A DNA stretch of 64,000 bases. Origin: Lysinibacillus xylanilyticus. GTDB lineage: Bacteria > Bacillota > Bacilli > Bacillales_A > Planococcaceae. The notes under the pieces are model-generated. The model did not search any database, was not told the DNA's origin, and saw only the letters and a program-made list of their open reading frames with translations. The translations under genes were made by a program, and so were the position numbers. Of the stretch, positions 36,188 to 45,943 are shown piece by piece; within the stretch, counting starts at the first letter, position 1; every line of letters starts with the position of its first letter. The stretch covers positions 186,001 through 250,000 of the forward strand of contig NZ_LFXJ01000008.1 in assembly GCF_001183605.1 (NCBI RefSeq), read 5' to 3'.

Positions 36188-37978
36188 ATGAATGATTTAA
36201 TAAAACGAAAGCTTGAAATTTTACCAGATCAGCCTGGCTGCTATTTGATGAAAGATCGACAAGGAACTATTATTTATGTCGGGAAAGCAAAAGTGCTGAA
36301 AAATCGAGTACGCTCGTATTTTACTGGTTCGCATGAAGGGAAAACACAGAGGCTTGTAGGTGAAATAGAAGATTTTGAGTACATTGTGACATCTTCCAAT
36401 ATTGAAGCTTTAATTTTAGAGCTTAATCTTATAAAACTACATGATCCGAAGTACAATGTTATGCTGACGGATGATAAAACCTATCCGTATTTGAAAATTA
36501 CAAATGAAAAACACCCGCGCCTTATTACAACACGAAAAGTGAAAAAGGATAAGGCAAAATATTTTGGTCCATATCCGAATGCGTATGCCGCAAGTGAGAC
36601 GAAAAAGCTGCTAGATCGTTTATATCCTCTTCGAAAATGTGTACAACTCCCTACCAAGGTTTGTTTGTATTATCATATGGGGCAATGTCTAGCTCCTTGT
36701 GTCAAGGATATTGATGCTGAAATTTACCACGATATGATTGAGGATATGACAAAGTTTTTAAATGGTGGGGTTGAGGAAGTCAAAAAGGAGCTAGAGGTAA
36801 AAATGCTAGCGGCCGCAGAAAATTTAGAGTTTGAGCGTGCAAAGGAATTTCGTGATCAAATTGCACATATCGATACAGTCATGCAAAAGCAAAAAATCGT
36901 CTCAAGTGATACAACTAACCGCGATGTATTTGGCTATGCCATCGAGAAGGGCTGGATGTGTGTTCAAGTTTTCTTTGTTCGTCAAGGAAAGCTCATTGAG
37001 CGAGATGTCTCGATTTTCCCGATTTATCAAGAGGCAGAAGAGGAATTTTTAACGTTCGTTGGACGATTTTACGATAAGCTAGAGCACATTAAGCCTAAGG
37101 AGATTTTTATCCCACAAACCATTGATGCAGAAATTTTAACGGAATTACTGGAAGTTAAGGTATTGACACCAAAACGTGGGCAAAAAAAAGAGTTAGTTGA
37201 ATTAGCGACAAAAAATGCTGAAATTGCTGTAGCAGCGAAGTTCCAGCTTATTGAACGTCAAGAAGAACGCACAATAGGAGCATGTGAGGCGCTCGGTGAA
37301 GCTATGAGCATTTCTACGCCTTTACGGATTGAGGCTTTCGATAATAGTCATATGCATGGGACAGATGCTGTATCTGCAATGGTTGTATTTATCGATGGAA
37401 AACCTGCAAAGAAGGAGTATCGAAAATACAAAACACGTACCGCCGCCAAGCACGATGATTACGGGGCAATGCAGGAAGTAATACGTCGTCGATACACACG
37501 CGTTTTAAAAGATGGTCTACCTTTACCAGATTTAGTACTGATTGATGGTGGGAAAGGGCAAATGGAAGTCGCACGTGAAGTATTAGAGGATGAGCTCGGC
37601 CTTGTCATTCCGATTGCCGGATTAGCAAAAGATGAAAAGCATAATACGTCACAGCTTCTATTTGGCGATCCACCTGAAGTAATTGCGTTAAAGCGTACAA
37701 GCGATGGATTCTACTTACTACAACGAATTCAGGACGAAGTGCACCGCTTTGCTATTACCTTCTTACGACAGCAGCACGAGAAGCATGCTATACAATCTGT
37801 CCTCGATAATATAGAGGGCATTGGTCCAAAGAGAAAACAACAATTACTCAAGCATTTTGGCTCTGTCAAAAAAATTCGTGAGGCAAGTATGCAGGCATTA
37901 CAGGAAGCCGGAATGCCAGCTAATCTAGCTAGCAATATCTATGATTATTTTCATTCAGTAGAAGACTCCCATCTCTAA
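36188..37978 (+). CDS. uvrC: Excinuclease ABC subunit C
   Basis: 596 residues, the normal UvrC length. N-terminal GIY-YIG nuclease ([20 protein letters not shown], residues about 16-35), UVR helix pair (about 200-235, [15 protein letters not shown]), RNase H-like C-terminal nuclease ([28 protein letters not shown]) and helix-hairpin-helix end ([18 protein letters not shown]). It makes both incisions in nucleotide excision repair with UvrB. Repeat sequence starts right at the end of the gene. Confidence 0.97.
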   Translation: MNDLIKRKLEILPDQPGCYLMKDRQGTIIYVGKAKVLKNRVRSYFTGSHEGKTQRLVGEIEDFEYIVTSSNIEALILELNLIKLHDPKYNVMLTDDKTYPYLKITNEKHPRLITTRKVKKDKAKYFGPYPNAYAASETKKLLDRLYPLRKCVQLPTKVCLYYHMGQCLAPCVKDIDAEIYHDMIEDMTKFLNGGVEEVKKELEVKMLAAAENLEFERAKEFRDQIAHIDTVMQKQKIVSSDTTNRDVFGYAIEKGWMCVQVFFVRQGKLIERDVSIFPIYQEAEEEFLTFVGRFYDKLEHIKPKEIFIPQTIDAEILTELLEVKVLTPKRGQKKELVELATKNAEIAVAAKFQLIERQEERTIGACEALGEAMSISTPLRIEAFDNSHMHGTDAVSAMVVFIDGKPAKKEYRKYKTRTAAKHDDYGAMQEVIRRRYTRVLKDGLPLPDLVLIDGGKGQMEVAREVLEDELGLVIPIAGLAKDEKHNTSQLLFGDPPEVIALKRTSDGFYLLQRIQDEVHRFAITFLRQQHEKHAIQSVLDNIEGIGPKRKQQLLKHFGSVKKIREASMQALQEAGMPANLASNIYDYFHSVEDSHL

Positions 37979-38210
37979 AGATGCTGAGAAATGCAGATGG
38001 AATTCCTTTTCGGTGGATGTACAAACACCTACTGAAATAGATGAACTCAGTCCAAGAACGCCACGTCCTGTGGCAATTTAACTGTGCGAAAGCGAAGCGA
38101 CAGCAACAAGGCTTTAACTGTGCGAAAGCGAAGCGACAGCAACAAGGCTTTAACTGTGCGAAAGCGAAGCGACAGCAACAACAATTAAGCCAAGGCGAAA
38201 TTGATTTTCA
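37966..38210 (+). repeat. Degenerate composite repeat with three 36-bp units (families R2 and R3)
   Basis: Module 1 remnant: GACTCCCATCTCTAAAGATG, then GGTGGATGTACAAACACC and CTGAAATAGATGAACTC. It overlaps the last codons of uvrC. Then come three exact tandem 36-bp units starting GCGAAAGCGAAGCGACAGC (about 38085-38182), ended by CAATTAAGCCAAGGCG, the R2 right end. The open frame across this is not a gene. Confidence 0.75.
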
Positions 38211-38241
38211 AAAAGACACATTGTCAAAGGATTAGACGTAT

Positions 38242-38304
38242 GCTAAGGTGAATATAACATTGCTCTGCAATATAGCAATGTTATATTCGGCACCTTAGTT
38301 TTTT
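38242..38304 (+). terminator. Terminator after uvrC
   Basis: CTAAGGTG/CACCTTAG outer and ATATAACATTGCT/AGCAATGTTATAT inner stem with T6. Confidence 0.85.
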
Positions 38305-38371
38305 AGTAGTTTCTACATATTAAAATGGAAATTTCTTCACTAAGGTTCAATTATATACAATCACTATTAAG

Positions 38372-38616
38372 TGATGATAGAGGTGCAAGGTTCAAGAGTA
38401 GTACATTCGAGGGCGAACAAGTCCAGTGAAAATGTATGAAAGGGGAGCTTGCCGAAGTGGAGCGTCGTTGTTTCCGATGCTGTGCTGGTTTTACATTTAA
38501 GAGATGTAAGACTGTCGAATCTAAACGTTTCGGAGAGCTATCACACATGCGCAAGTTACTTTTATTGTACATGTTATAGGCAGCTTTCACGTTATGTGAG
38601 AGCTGCCTTTTTTGCT
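38372..38616 (+). promoter_or_regulatory. Lysine riboswitch (L box) with terminator
   Basis: The aptamer is at about 38372-38546: GATAGAGGTGCAAGG, AAGAGTAGTA, GGGGAGCTTGCCGAAGTGG, GACTGTCGAATC and GGAGAGCTATC closing the first stem. The terminator GGCAGCTTTCAC/GTGAGAGCTGCC with T6 is at 38579-38616. Lysine binding should stop transcription of lysC. A weak TTCTTC/17/TACAAT promoter precedes it. Confidence 0.95.
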
Positions 38617-38677
38617 TTCTAGAGACAAACTTTTTCAGGGCAGTTAACCCTACCTGAGAGGAGATGTTAAAAAATGG

Positions 38678-38717
38678 AGCAAATCAAAGTGAGTGTAAGT
38701 GTCACTTTGATTTTGCT
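38678..38717 (+). promoter_or_regulatory. Second hairpin in the lysC leader
   Basis: AGCAAATCAAAGTGA pairs with TCACTTTGATTTTGCT. It lies between the riboswitch terminator and lysC. Two short ATG frames with an AGAGGAG site (starts 38664 and 38674) cross it; leader peptide possible but unproven. Confidence 0.5.
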
Positions 38718-38777
38718 GCAAAAGTATAGCTACTTCATAATCAGTGGAATGATTGAATGCGAAGGAGAATGATAAAG

Positions 38778-40004
38778 ATGGCGAGAATTGTGATGAAATT
38801 TGGTGGTGCTGCATTAGCATCAACAGAACATATTCAAAATGTTGCGAAAAAGGCGATTGCAGAAAAGGAAAGAGGTTTTGAGGTTGTCGTTGTCACTACA
38901 TCTATGAGGGGGATGGCTAAAGAATTAGCAAAAATGGCTCGTGATTTATCAGACAATGCATCTAAGCGTGAACTAGACGCACTATTTTCAACAACCTCAC
39001 ACTTATCAAGTACGTTAGTGGCAATTGCTTTGCAGGAAGAAGGATATGATGCAGTGTCATTAACAGGCTGGCAAGCAGGTATTCAAACCGATGATATGTA
39101 CAGCAATGCCCGCATTGATGAGCTTGATGCTAGTCAAATAGAAAAGCATTTTAAACAGGGGAAAATTGTAATCGTTGCAGGGGAACAGGGTATCGATAAT
39201 TCACGGAATATTACGACGCTTGGTAAAGGCGGGGCAGAAACCTCGGCTATAGCTATTGCAGCAAAGTTAAAGGCGGAGCGCGTAGATGTTTACACGAATG
39301 TGGATGGAGTCTACACAGCTGATCCAAGCCGTGTTGTTGGAGCACAGAAGCTAAAAGAAATTTCCTATGATGAGATGCTAGAGCTATCAAACTTAGGGTC
39401 ACAAGTTTTACACCCGAGAGCTGTAGAGTTAGCAAAAAAGTTTCAAATCCCAGTTGTTATTCGGTCGAGCGAAATAGATACAGTAGGTACTTTATTGAAG
39501 GAGGAAGTTGAAATGGAAAAAAATTTAATTGTACGTGGTGTTGCCTATGAGTCAGACGTTATTCGCTTAACGGTTGGTTATGATGCTTATTCTAATGCTT
39601 CGTTAGCAGATATGTTCACAATACTTGCAGAAAATCGCATAAACGTCGATATAATCGTACAAGCAATAATTGATGGCTTAAAGCCGACTGTATCATTTAC
39701 CATTTTAAAAGAAGAGTTCGCTGAAGCATTACGTGTTCTAGAAGATAGCAAATTATCACTAGGGTTTAGTTTTGCTGATTTTGAAATTGGTTTAGCAAAG
39801 GTTTCCATCATTGGATCAGCAATGGCATCACATCCAGGGGTAGCTGCTCGAATGTTTGATCGTCTACGTCGTGAAGATATCTCTGTAAAAATGGTAAGTA
39901 CGTCTGAAATAAAAGTGTCTGTCGTTGTACCTCAGGACGAAATGATCCATGCAGCAAATGTATTACATGATGAATTTAATTTAGAAAAAGCGCTTTATAT
40001 ATAA
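38778..40004 (+). CDS. lysC: Aspartokinase-like protein (LysC family) with altered catalytic motifs
   Basis: 408 residues aligned end to end with B. subtilis LysC: kinase domain 1-240, two ACT domains after 265. The lysine riboswitch upstream and position after uvrC agree. However KFGGTSV is KFGGAAL (residues 7-13), the GE of ATGEQ is T73-S74, and GGSDT is GGAET (151-155). Those residues bind ATP or aspartate in known aspartokinases, so activity is doubtful. The frame is intact and the rest well conserved (TGWQAGI, YDEMLELSNLG, HPRAVELAKKFQIPV), which argues against a simple pseudogene. ATG 38778 has AAGGAG 10 bases upstream. Confidence 0.85.
   Translation: MARIVMKFGGAALASTEHIQNVAKKAIAEKERGFEVVVVTTSMRGMAKELAKMARDLSDNASKRELDALFSTTSHLSSTLVAIALQEEGYDAVSLTGWQAGIQTDDMYSNARIDELDASQIEKHFKQGKIVIVAGEQGIDNSRNITTLGKGGAETSAIAIAAKLKAERVDVYTNVDGVYTADPSRVVGAQKLKEISYDEMLELSNLGSQVLHPRAVELAKKFQIPVVIRSSEIDTVGTLLKEEVEMEKNLIVRGVAYESDVIRLTVGYDAYSNASLADMFTILAENRINVDIIVQAIIDGLKPTVSFTILKEEFAEALRVLEDSKLSLGFSFADFEIGLAKVSIIGSAMASHPGVAARMFDRLRREDISVKMVSTSEIKVSVVVPQDEMIHAANVLHDEFNLEKALYI
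39513..40004 (+). CDS. Internal in-frame start: aspartokinase beta subunit
   Basis: ATG at codon 246 of lysC (MEKNLIVRGVAYESDV) is preceded by AAGGAGGAAG with ideal spacing, giving a 163-residue ACT-domain protein. B. subtilis LysC is made the same way as alpha and beta subunits from in-phase overlapping genes (MEQNLIVRG start). Confidence 0.75.
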   Translation: MEKNLIVRGVAYESDVIRLTVGYDAYSNASLADMFTILAENRINVDIIVQAIIDGLKPTVSFTILKEEFAEALRVLEDSKLSLGFSFADFEIGLAKVSIIGSAMASHPGVAARMFDRLRREDISVKMVSTSEIKVSVVVPQDEMIHAANVLHDEFNLEKALYI

Positions 40005-40130
40005 TTTTGAAGAGGATGTGTCAGTAAAAGGCACATCTTTTTTGTTCACATCAATTTTAATATTTAATTCAATTCTATTGTTATATAATAAAATGTGACA
40101 TGTTTTACCAAGGGGAAGGTGGAAGGTTGT

Positions 40131-41390
40131 ATGGTATTATTCGGTTTATTTCAAAAGCCAATGAATGAAAGCGTTGAGAGAGATAACGATCTAGAAATAC
40201 AAATATTAAAAAAGCGAATTTTGGAATTGGAACTTCAGCAGGAAAGCATTGATGTGAAAAATGCGATTTTAGACTTTGTACTAGCGCATATGGAGTTAAT
40301 TAATTTTCAAACGGCTTTAAAGGTTCAAAATGTCTCAACGAATGTAGGGGATATTTCAGCGATGAGTGAAGAAATGTCGTCAAATACAGAAGAGATGCTT
40401 GCGGTTGAGCAAAATGTTAATGCAAACATTCAAGAAATAAAACAGCATTCGTTACTCCTTGTTGAAGAAATGGAATCTTCCATTACAAAAGGTGAAATGG
40501 TTCACGAGTTGCTGGCCAAAGGAGCTCAGTCAACAGAGCAGTTGTATGAAGAAATTATTAAAATGGATGATATCGGTAAAAGTGTAACCGGGATCGCCGA
40601 TCAGACACAACTACTATCCTTAAATGCCTCAATTGAAGCCGCGCGTGCTGGTGAGCATGGAAAGGGCTTTAATGTTGTCGCGATGGAGGTAGGGAAATTA
40701 GCCAGTAGCTCGAAAGGTTCATTGCAAGAAATGACAAAGATTCGATCGGTCATTGATACGAAATTACATAATACAATAACAAATATTAAACAAGTCGAAC
40801 ATTATTTAACTGACTTTTTAAGTATCATGAAGGACAATATTGCTAATCTGACTGTATCAAGTAGAAATATTGAAGAAGCAGCACATGGCATTCATCAAAT
40901 AACAGTTGCATCAGAAGAAAATGTAATAGCTGTAGGTCGTTTAGCGGAAACAACGACGGAATTATCACATTCTAGTGACTTCTCGGATATAATCCAAAAT
41001 CAAGTATCTGAAATGTTAAAAGCTATTGCGCCGACAATTAGAAAACCATCAGAGCAAACCGTAGTTAGCCAGTTGGCAGCAAGGTTAATGGATCATGCTA
41101 GCTTTTTACGAAATGCTATTCAAAAGGCTGGTCATAAAGAAACGATAAAAACGCATCATCAATGTATGTTTGGGAAATGGTATTATGGACACTTTGAGGA
41201 ATATCAGAATTTACCAGAATATCGTCAGATTGAACAGCCACATGAATTAGTACATATGGCCGCACAAAAATTAGTGAATGAACTGTCAATTAATAACATA
41301 GAAGAAATGATTCAACACTCACTTAATATTTTGGAGGCATTTATTACGTTAATAGATGTGCTATTAAAAGAAAGACATGCTCAACTATAA
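40131..41390 (+). CDS. Soluble methyl-accepting protein with C-terminal CZB domain
   Basis: 419 residues with no transmembrane helix. Short coiled start (about 15-60), MCP signalling hairpin ([34 protein letters not shown], about 155-190), and a C-terminal chemoreceptor zinc-binding domain ([17 protein letters not shown], later [13 protein letters not shown]). CZB domains sense zinc or oxidants such as hypochlorite in other bacteria. The receptor core is shorter than membrane MCPs. ATG 40131 was chosen; the upstream GTG at 40095 lacks a site. Monocistronic. Confidence 0.85.
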   Translation: MVLFGLFQKPMNESVERDNDLEIQILKKRILELELQQESIDVKNAILDFVLAHMELINFQTALKVQNVSTNVGDISAMSEEMSSNTEEMLAVEQNVNANIQEIKQHSLLLVEEMESSITKGEMVHELLAKGAQSTEQLYEEIIKMDDIGKSVTGIADQTQLLSLNASIEAARAGEHGKGFNVVAMEVGKLASSSKGSLQEMTKIRSVIDTKLHNTITNIKQVEHYLTDFLSIMKDNIANLTVSSRNIEEAAHGIHQITVASEENVIAVGRLAETTTELSHSSDFSDIIQNQVSEMLKAIAPTIRKPSEQTVVSQLAARLMDHASFLRNAIQKAGHKETIKTHHQCMFGKWYYGHFEEYQNLPEYRQIEQPHELVHMAAQKLVNELSINNIEEMIQHSLNILEAFITLIDVLLKERHAQL

Positions 41391-41404
41391 ATATAAAAAA
41401 GGAT

Positions 41405-41562
41405 TCGTGGGCATAACGAGAGGTTGATTTCCGCTGTGGGGTCTCGCCAACAGATGTTTTTTGCGCGAAAGCGAAGGGTTTATCACAGGACGTAATGGTT
41501 TTAGCCTTCGTTCCTCTATTGATGATCTCTAAGGAGTTGCCCAGTAAACGCTACGATTAACT
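41405..41562 (-). repeat. Internally deleted element, copy E (family R1)
   Basis: Carries AGGTTGATTTCCG, GGTCTCGCCAACAGATG, ACGTAATGGTTTTAGCCTTC and GGAGTTGCCCAGTAAACG, all R1 landmarks, but only ~158 bp. Confidence 0.7.
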
Positions 41563-41583
41563 TCTATAATATACAATATACAA

Positions 41584-41626
41584 AAAAAGGATTGCCATCC
41601 ATAAATTTAGGGTGACAATCCTTTTC
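41584..41626. terminator. Bidirectional terminator
   Basis: AAAGGATTGCCATCC / GGGTGACAATCCTTTT with A and T runs. It lies between the CZB receptor gene and the convergent yslB. Confidence 0.8.
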
Positions 41627-41629
41627 GTT

Positions 41630-42064
41630 TTATTCTGTTGGAACGGTGTTCATGATTCGTTCTTTGACGTCCCATTTTACTGTAAACATAACGTTCTGTT
41701 GCTTTTCACGTTTTTCATCATAGCATTCTGTTAAATAACCTTTTGCTTGCTGGATTTGCTCAGCTATAAATCCTGCTTCAAGTCTAAAGCTACGAAGACC
41801 GATTCGTAACAGTTCTGGATCATTTGTCAACTGGAATATACGTCCATCTTTCGATTCTTTGATAAGCTCTAAATTACCCCAACAGGCATCTGCGAAAAAT
41901 GCGATAAGTTCATCTTGACTTTTACAAGGGAACTTCCGTGCTAGGTCTTTTCCTGCCCAATAAAGGACATCACCTTCATGTTTACCAAGGATGGAAGATA
42001 AAATATAATCGCGAATTATCTCATATCCAAAGGGTGAGATTGTAGGGGATGAAGTGTTTAACAT
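41630..42064 (-). CDS. yslB: YslB family protein (DUF2507)
   Basis: 144 residues with the family pattern GYEIIRDYILSSILGKHEGDVLYWAGKDLARKFP and RLEAGFIAEQIQQ. This is a V4R-like fold of unknown ligand. Located divergent to sdhC just as B. subtilis yslB. AAGAAGGA ribosome site. Confidence 0.88.
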   Translation of the reverse strand: MLNTSSPTISPFGYEIIRDYILSSILGKHEGDVLYWAGKDLARKFPCKSQDELIAFFADACWGNLELIKESKDGRIFQLTNDPELLRIGLRSFRLEAGFIAEQIQQAKGYLTECYDEKREKQQNVMFTVKWDVKERIMNTVPTE

Positions 42065-42196
42065 TGAAATCCTTCTTTCTTAGAATTTTCTTAAAATTTG
42101 ACACTCATAAAGCAAAGATAGATTTTTCGAGAAAAATCTATGCATCATGTACTAGATTGTCTCTTTAATAAGGAATATGAAAAACTTTAAGTTGCC

Positions 42197-42225
42197 TTGA
42201 CGCTCGTAGCTCTTGAGAGTACAAT
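42197..42225 (+). promoter_or_regulatory. Sigma-A promoter of sdhCAB
   Basis: TTGACG, 17 bases, TACAAT, about 110 bases upstream of sdhC. Confidence 0.65.
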
Positions 42226-42336
42226 AAACATGTCATAATATTGTACCATGATGAAATACACAGTCAATGAAGTATCAGTTACAAAATGATGACTTCTTTT
42301 GTTGTGCTATTTTAAGTACTAAGGGGGGTAACAGTC

Positions 42337-42945
42337 TTGTCGAAAGATCGAGAGTTTTTATTGCGTCGCTTACATTCTCTACTTGGTATCATTCCAGTAG
42401 GTCTGTTTTTAACGATGCACCTGTTAATTAACTTTACAGCAACAGGCGGAGCAGAAAGTTACAACGCGGCTACCGCTAATATGGAAAAGATTCCATTCCT
42501 TATCCTAGTTGAATGGATTGTCATCTATATTCCATTAATGTTCCACGCATTTTATGGTGTCTACATTGCATTCACTGCTACACCAAATACAGGACGTTTC
42601 AGCACATACCGTAACTGGATGTACTCATTACAACGTTTCACTGGTGTATTCTTAGTGATCTTCATTGCATGGCATATTTTCCAAACTCGTATTCAAAAAG
42701 CACTTGGTACAGAAGTTGATTACGACATGATGGCAAATATCGTTTCAAATCCATTCATGCTTGGATTCTACATTGTTGGTATTATATCAGCAACTTTCCA
42801 CTTATCTAACGGTTTATGGGCATTCCTAGTAAGCTGGGGTATTACACAATCTCCTCAGTCTCAAAAGATTGCTACTTATGTAACAAACATTATTTTCGTA
42901 ATTCTAAGTGTAGTTGGTGTGGCTGCTATTTTAGCTTTTGCTTAA
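42337..42945 (+). CDS. sdhC: Succinate dehydrogenase cytochrome b558 subunit
   Basis: 202 residues with five transmembrane helices. Conserved haem-ligand histidines: RLHSLLGIIPVGLFLTMHL, MFHAFYGVYIAF, FIAWHIFQTR, TFHLSNGLWAF. It anchors the complex and passes electrons to menaquinone. TTG start with AAGGGGGG upstream, as in several Bacillales sdhC genes. Confidence 0.95.
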   Translation: MSKDREFLLRRLHSLLGIIPVGLFLTMHLLINFTATGGAESYNAATANMEKIPFLILVEWIVIYIPLMFHAFYGVYIAFTATPNTGRFSTYRNWMYSLQRFTGVFLVIFIAWHIFQTRIQKALGTEVDYDMMANIVSNPFMLGFYIVGIISATFHLSNGLWAFLVSWGITQSPQSQKIATYVTNIIFVILSVVGVAAILAFA

Positions 42946-43012
42946 TGTAATAGAAGCTACTATAGAGCACATGGCAATCATTGCAATTTTTTAAGAGGAG
43001 TGAGAAATAATC

Positions 43013-44767
43013 ATGGCGAAAAGCAAAGTAATTGTTGTCGGCGGCGGTCTAGCTGGTCTGATGGCAACGATTAAAGCAGCTGAAGTTGGTACTGAAGTTG
43101 ATTTATTCTCATTAGTTCCTGTAAAACGCTCACACTCTGTATGTGCGCAGGGCGGAATTAATGGTGCGGTAAATACAAAAGGTGAAGGGGATTCTCCTTG
43201 GATTCACTTCGATGATACAGTATACGGTGGGGACTTCTTAGCGAACCAACCACCAGTTAAGGGTATGTGTGATGCAGCCCCTGGTATTATTCATTTAATG
43301 GACCGTATGGGTGTAATGTTCAACCGTACACCAGAAGGTCTTCTTGATTTCCGTCGTTTTGGTGGTACATTACACCACCGTACAGCATTTTCTGGTGCGA
43401 CAACTGGTCAACAATTACTATACGCGCTAGACGAGCAAGTTCGTTCTCACGAAGTAGCTGGTTTAGTTAACAAATATGAGCACTGGGAATTCCTTGGTGC
43501 AATAGTCGATCCTGACGGCGTTTGTCGTGGTATCGTAGCGCAAGATATGCGTACAGAAGAAATTAAATCATTCCGTGCAGACGCTGTTATTATGGCGACT
43601 GGTGGCCCTGGTATTATCTTCGGTAAAACAACAAACTCTGTAATCAATACAGGTTCTGCTGCTTCTATCGTTTACCAACAAGGTGCTACTTACGCGAATG
43701 GTGAGTTCATTCAAATTCACCCAACAGCTATTCCTGGAGATGACAAAAACCGTCTAATGTCAGAATCAGCTCGTGGTGAAGGTGGCCGTATTTGGACTTA
43801 TAAAGACGGTAAGCCTTGGTACTTCTTAGAAGAGAAATACCCAGCATATGGTAACTTAGTACCGCGTGATATTGCAACACGTGAAATTTTCGACGTATGT
43901 GTGAACCAAAAACTAGGTATCAACGGTGAAAACATGGTATACCTAGATCTTTCTCATAAAGATCCACATGAATTAGATGTAAAACTTGGTGGTATTATTG
44001 AAATCTACGAAAAATTCGTAGGTGATGATCCACGTAAATTACCAATGAAAATTTTCCCAGCAGTTCACTACTCAATGGGTGGATTATGGGTTGACTATAA
44101 CCAAATGACTGAAATTCCTGGATTATTTGCAGCAGGTGAATGTGATTACTCTCAACATGGTGCAAACCGTCTTGGTGCGAACTCATTATTATCTGCTATC
44201 TATGGTGGTATGGTTGCTGGTCCAAACGCAGTAGACTATGTTAAACATCTTAAAAAGCATGCTGAAGATCTTCCACAAGAAATCTATGATGCACGCGTTC
44301 AAGAAGAACAAGCTAAGTGGGAAGCTATCATGAAAATGGATGGCACAGAAAACGCTTACTTACTTCATAAAGAGCTTGGTGAAATGATGACAGCTACTAT
44401 GACAGTAGTACGTTATAACGACCAACTTGAAGATACATTAAACAAACTTGATGAATTCCAAAAACGTTGGGAAAACATTAACATCAACGATACACAAAAA
44501 TGGAGTAACCAAGGTGCTCACTTTACGCGTCAGTTGAAAAATATGATTTACCTTGCGAAAGTAATGACAAAAGGTGCATTATTACGTAACGAATCTCGCG
44601 GTGCACACTATAAACCAGATTTCCCTAACCGTGATGATGAGAACTTCTTAAAAACAACAATGGCGAAGTTTGACCCAACTACTGGTAATCCAATTATCAC
44701 GTACCAAGAAGTTGACGTTTCATTAATTCCACCACGTAAACGTGATTACTCTGCGAAAGGAGACTAA
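43013..44767 (+). CDS. sdhA: Succinate dehydrogenase flavoprotein subunit
   Basis: 584 residues. N-terminal dinucleotide fold VIVVGGGLAGLMATIKAAE, covalent-FAD region HSVCAQGGINGAVNTKGEGD, catalytic region LMSESARGEGG and C-terminal domain. It oxidises succinate to fumarate in the TCA cycle. AAGAGGAGTGAG ribosome site. Second gene of sdhCAB. Confidence 0.97.
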   Translation: MAKSKVIVVGGGLAGLMATIKAAEVGTEVDLFSLVPVKRSHSVCAQGGINGAVNTKGEGDSPWIHFDDTVYGGDFLANQPPVKGMCDAAPGIIHLMDRMGVMFNRTPEGLLDFRRFGGTLHHRTAFSGATTGQQLLYALDEQVRSHEVAGLVNKYEHWEFLGAIVDPDGVCRGIVAQDMRTEEIKSFRADAVIMATGGPGIIFGKTTNSVINTGSAASIVYQQGATYANGEFIQIHPTAIPGDDKNRLMSESARGEGGRIWTYKDGKPWYFLEEKYPAYGNLVPRDIATREIFDVCVNQKLGINGENMVYLDLSHKDPHELDVKLGGIIEIYEKFVGDDPRKLPMKIFPAVHYSMGGLWVDYNQMTEIPGLFAAGECDYSQHGANRLGANSLLSAIYGGMVAGPNAVDYVKHLKKHAEDLPQEIYDARVQEEQAKWEAIMKMDGTENAYLLHKELGEMMTATMTVVRYNDQLEDTLNKLDEFQKRWENININDTQKWSNQGAHFTRQLKNMIYLAKVMTKGALLRNESRGAHYKPDFPNRDDENFLKTTMAKFDPTTGNPIITYQEVDVSLIPPRKRDYSAKGD

Positions 44768-44772
44768 GAATT

Positions 44773-45552
44773 ATGAATATCGCAGCTAATACTGGAAGAA
44801 TGGTCAAAGTGGAAATTTTACGTCAAGATGCAAAAGGCGGCAATGGCTACTGGCAAAAATTCCAAGTGCCTTACCGTCACGGTATGAACGTAATTTCTAT
44901 TTTAATGGAAATCCAAAGAAATCCTGTTACTGAAAATGGCGAAAATACTACTCCAGTAACTTGGGATATGAACTGTCTTGAAGAAGTTTGTGGTGCATGT
45001 TCAATGGTTATTAATGGCCGTCCACGTCAATCTTGTTCAACACTTGTTGACCAATTGACTGAGCCAATTAAACTTGAGCCTATGAAAACTTTCCCAGTTA
45101 TTCGTGACTTACAAGTTGACCGTGAACGTATGTTCAATGCACTAAAAAAAGTTAAAGCATGGGTTCCAATCGATGGTACTTATGATTTAGGTGAAGGTCC
45201 ACGTATGCCAGAAGGTAAACGTCAATGGGCTTATGAATTATCTAAATGTATGACTTGTGGTGTATGTATGGAAGCATGTCCAAACGTGTCTGAAAAAGCT
45301 TCATTCATCGGACCAGCACCATTATCACAAGTGCGTCTATTCAACACTCACCCAACTGGTGCAATGATTAAAGACGAACGTTTAAATGCAATCATGGGTG
45401 ATGGAGGCCTTGCAAACTGCGGTAACTCACAAAACTGTGTGGCTGCTTGTCCAAAAGGTATTCCTTTAACAACATCTATCGCATCATTAAACCGTGCAAC
45501 TTCAGTGCAAATGTTCCGTAACTTCTTCGGTTCTGACCACTACGTTGACTAA
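44773..45552 (+). CDS. sdhB: Succinate dehydrogenase iron-sulfur subunit
   Basis: 259 residues. Plant-type 2Fe-2S cysteines CLEEVCGACSMVINGRPRQSC and bacterial ferredoxin-type sites CMTCGVCMEACP and CGNSQNCVAACPKG. It relays electrons from SdhA to SdhC. Five bases after sdhA. Confidence 0.97.
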   Translation: MNIAANTGRMVKVEILRQDAKGGNGYWQKFQVPYRHGMNVISILMEIQRNPVTENGENTTPVTWDMNCLEEVCGACSMVINGRPRQSCSTLVDQLTEPIKLEPMKTFPVIRDLQVDRERMFNALKKVKAWVPIDGTYDLGEGPRMPEGKRQWAYELSKCMTCGVCMEACPNVSEKASFIGPAPLSQVRLFNTHPTGAMIKDERLNAIMGDGGLANCGNSQNCVAACPKGIPLTTSIASLNRATSVQMFRNFFGSDHYVD

Positions 45553-45571
45553 TAGTACAAGCTTTACTCCC

Positions 45572-45608
45572 AAACTCCCTTACACTGAATGTGTAAGGGA
45601 GTTTTTTC
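45572..45608 (+). terminator. sdhCAB terminator
   Basis: AAACTCCCTTACAC / GTGTAAGGGAGTTT stem with T6. From 45609 to the FadR box nothing else is recognised. Confidence 0.9.
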
Positions 45609-45863
45609 TATGAAAAATATTAAATAATTTTGTAGAATAACTACTCGTAAATGCTTGATTGATCCTACTCACCATTAAAGTTTTGTACTATAGGGAGTCC
45701 AGATAGGGGCATTTTCAAGAAAGAGTAATAAACTAAATATGATGTCTTCAATACAGCATAAAAAGATCGAATTACGCAAAAATAGAATAGGGATCAATGA
45801 AAAATGAGTTTTAACGAGTGAAAATGTGAATTTTCTATGATAATATAGTGTTTTCCTTTATAA

Positions 45864-45881
45864 TGAATGTATATTCATTTA
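45864..45881. promoter_or_regulatory. FadR box overlapping the thioesterase promoter
   Basis: TGAATGTATATTCATTTA matches 16 of 18 positions of TGAATGAMTANTCATTCA. It overlaps the last base of a TATAAT -10 (45859-45864), so FadR could repress the thioesterase gene directly. Confidence 0.6.
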
Positions 45882-45943
45882 TGACTTGCTAATTCTATTT
45901 GTTGTTCTGGAAGAAGCGAATGAAAATTAGGGGGATGGTTAAG

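Noticed and set aside
38041-38235. 64-codon frame with NCAKAKRQQQGF repeats
   Set aside because: Produced by three 36-bp DNA repeats within an R2 element; no ribosome site.
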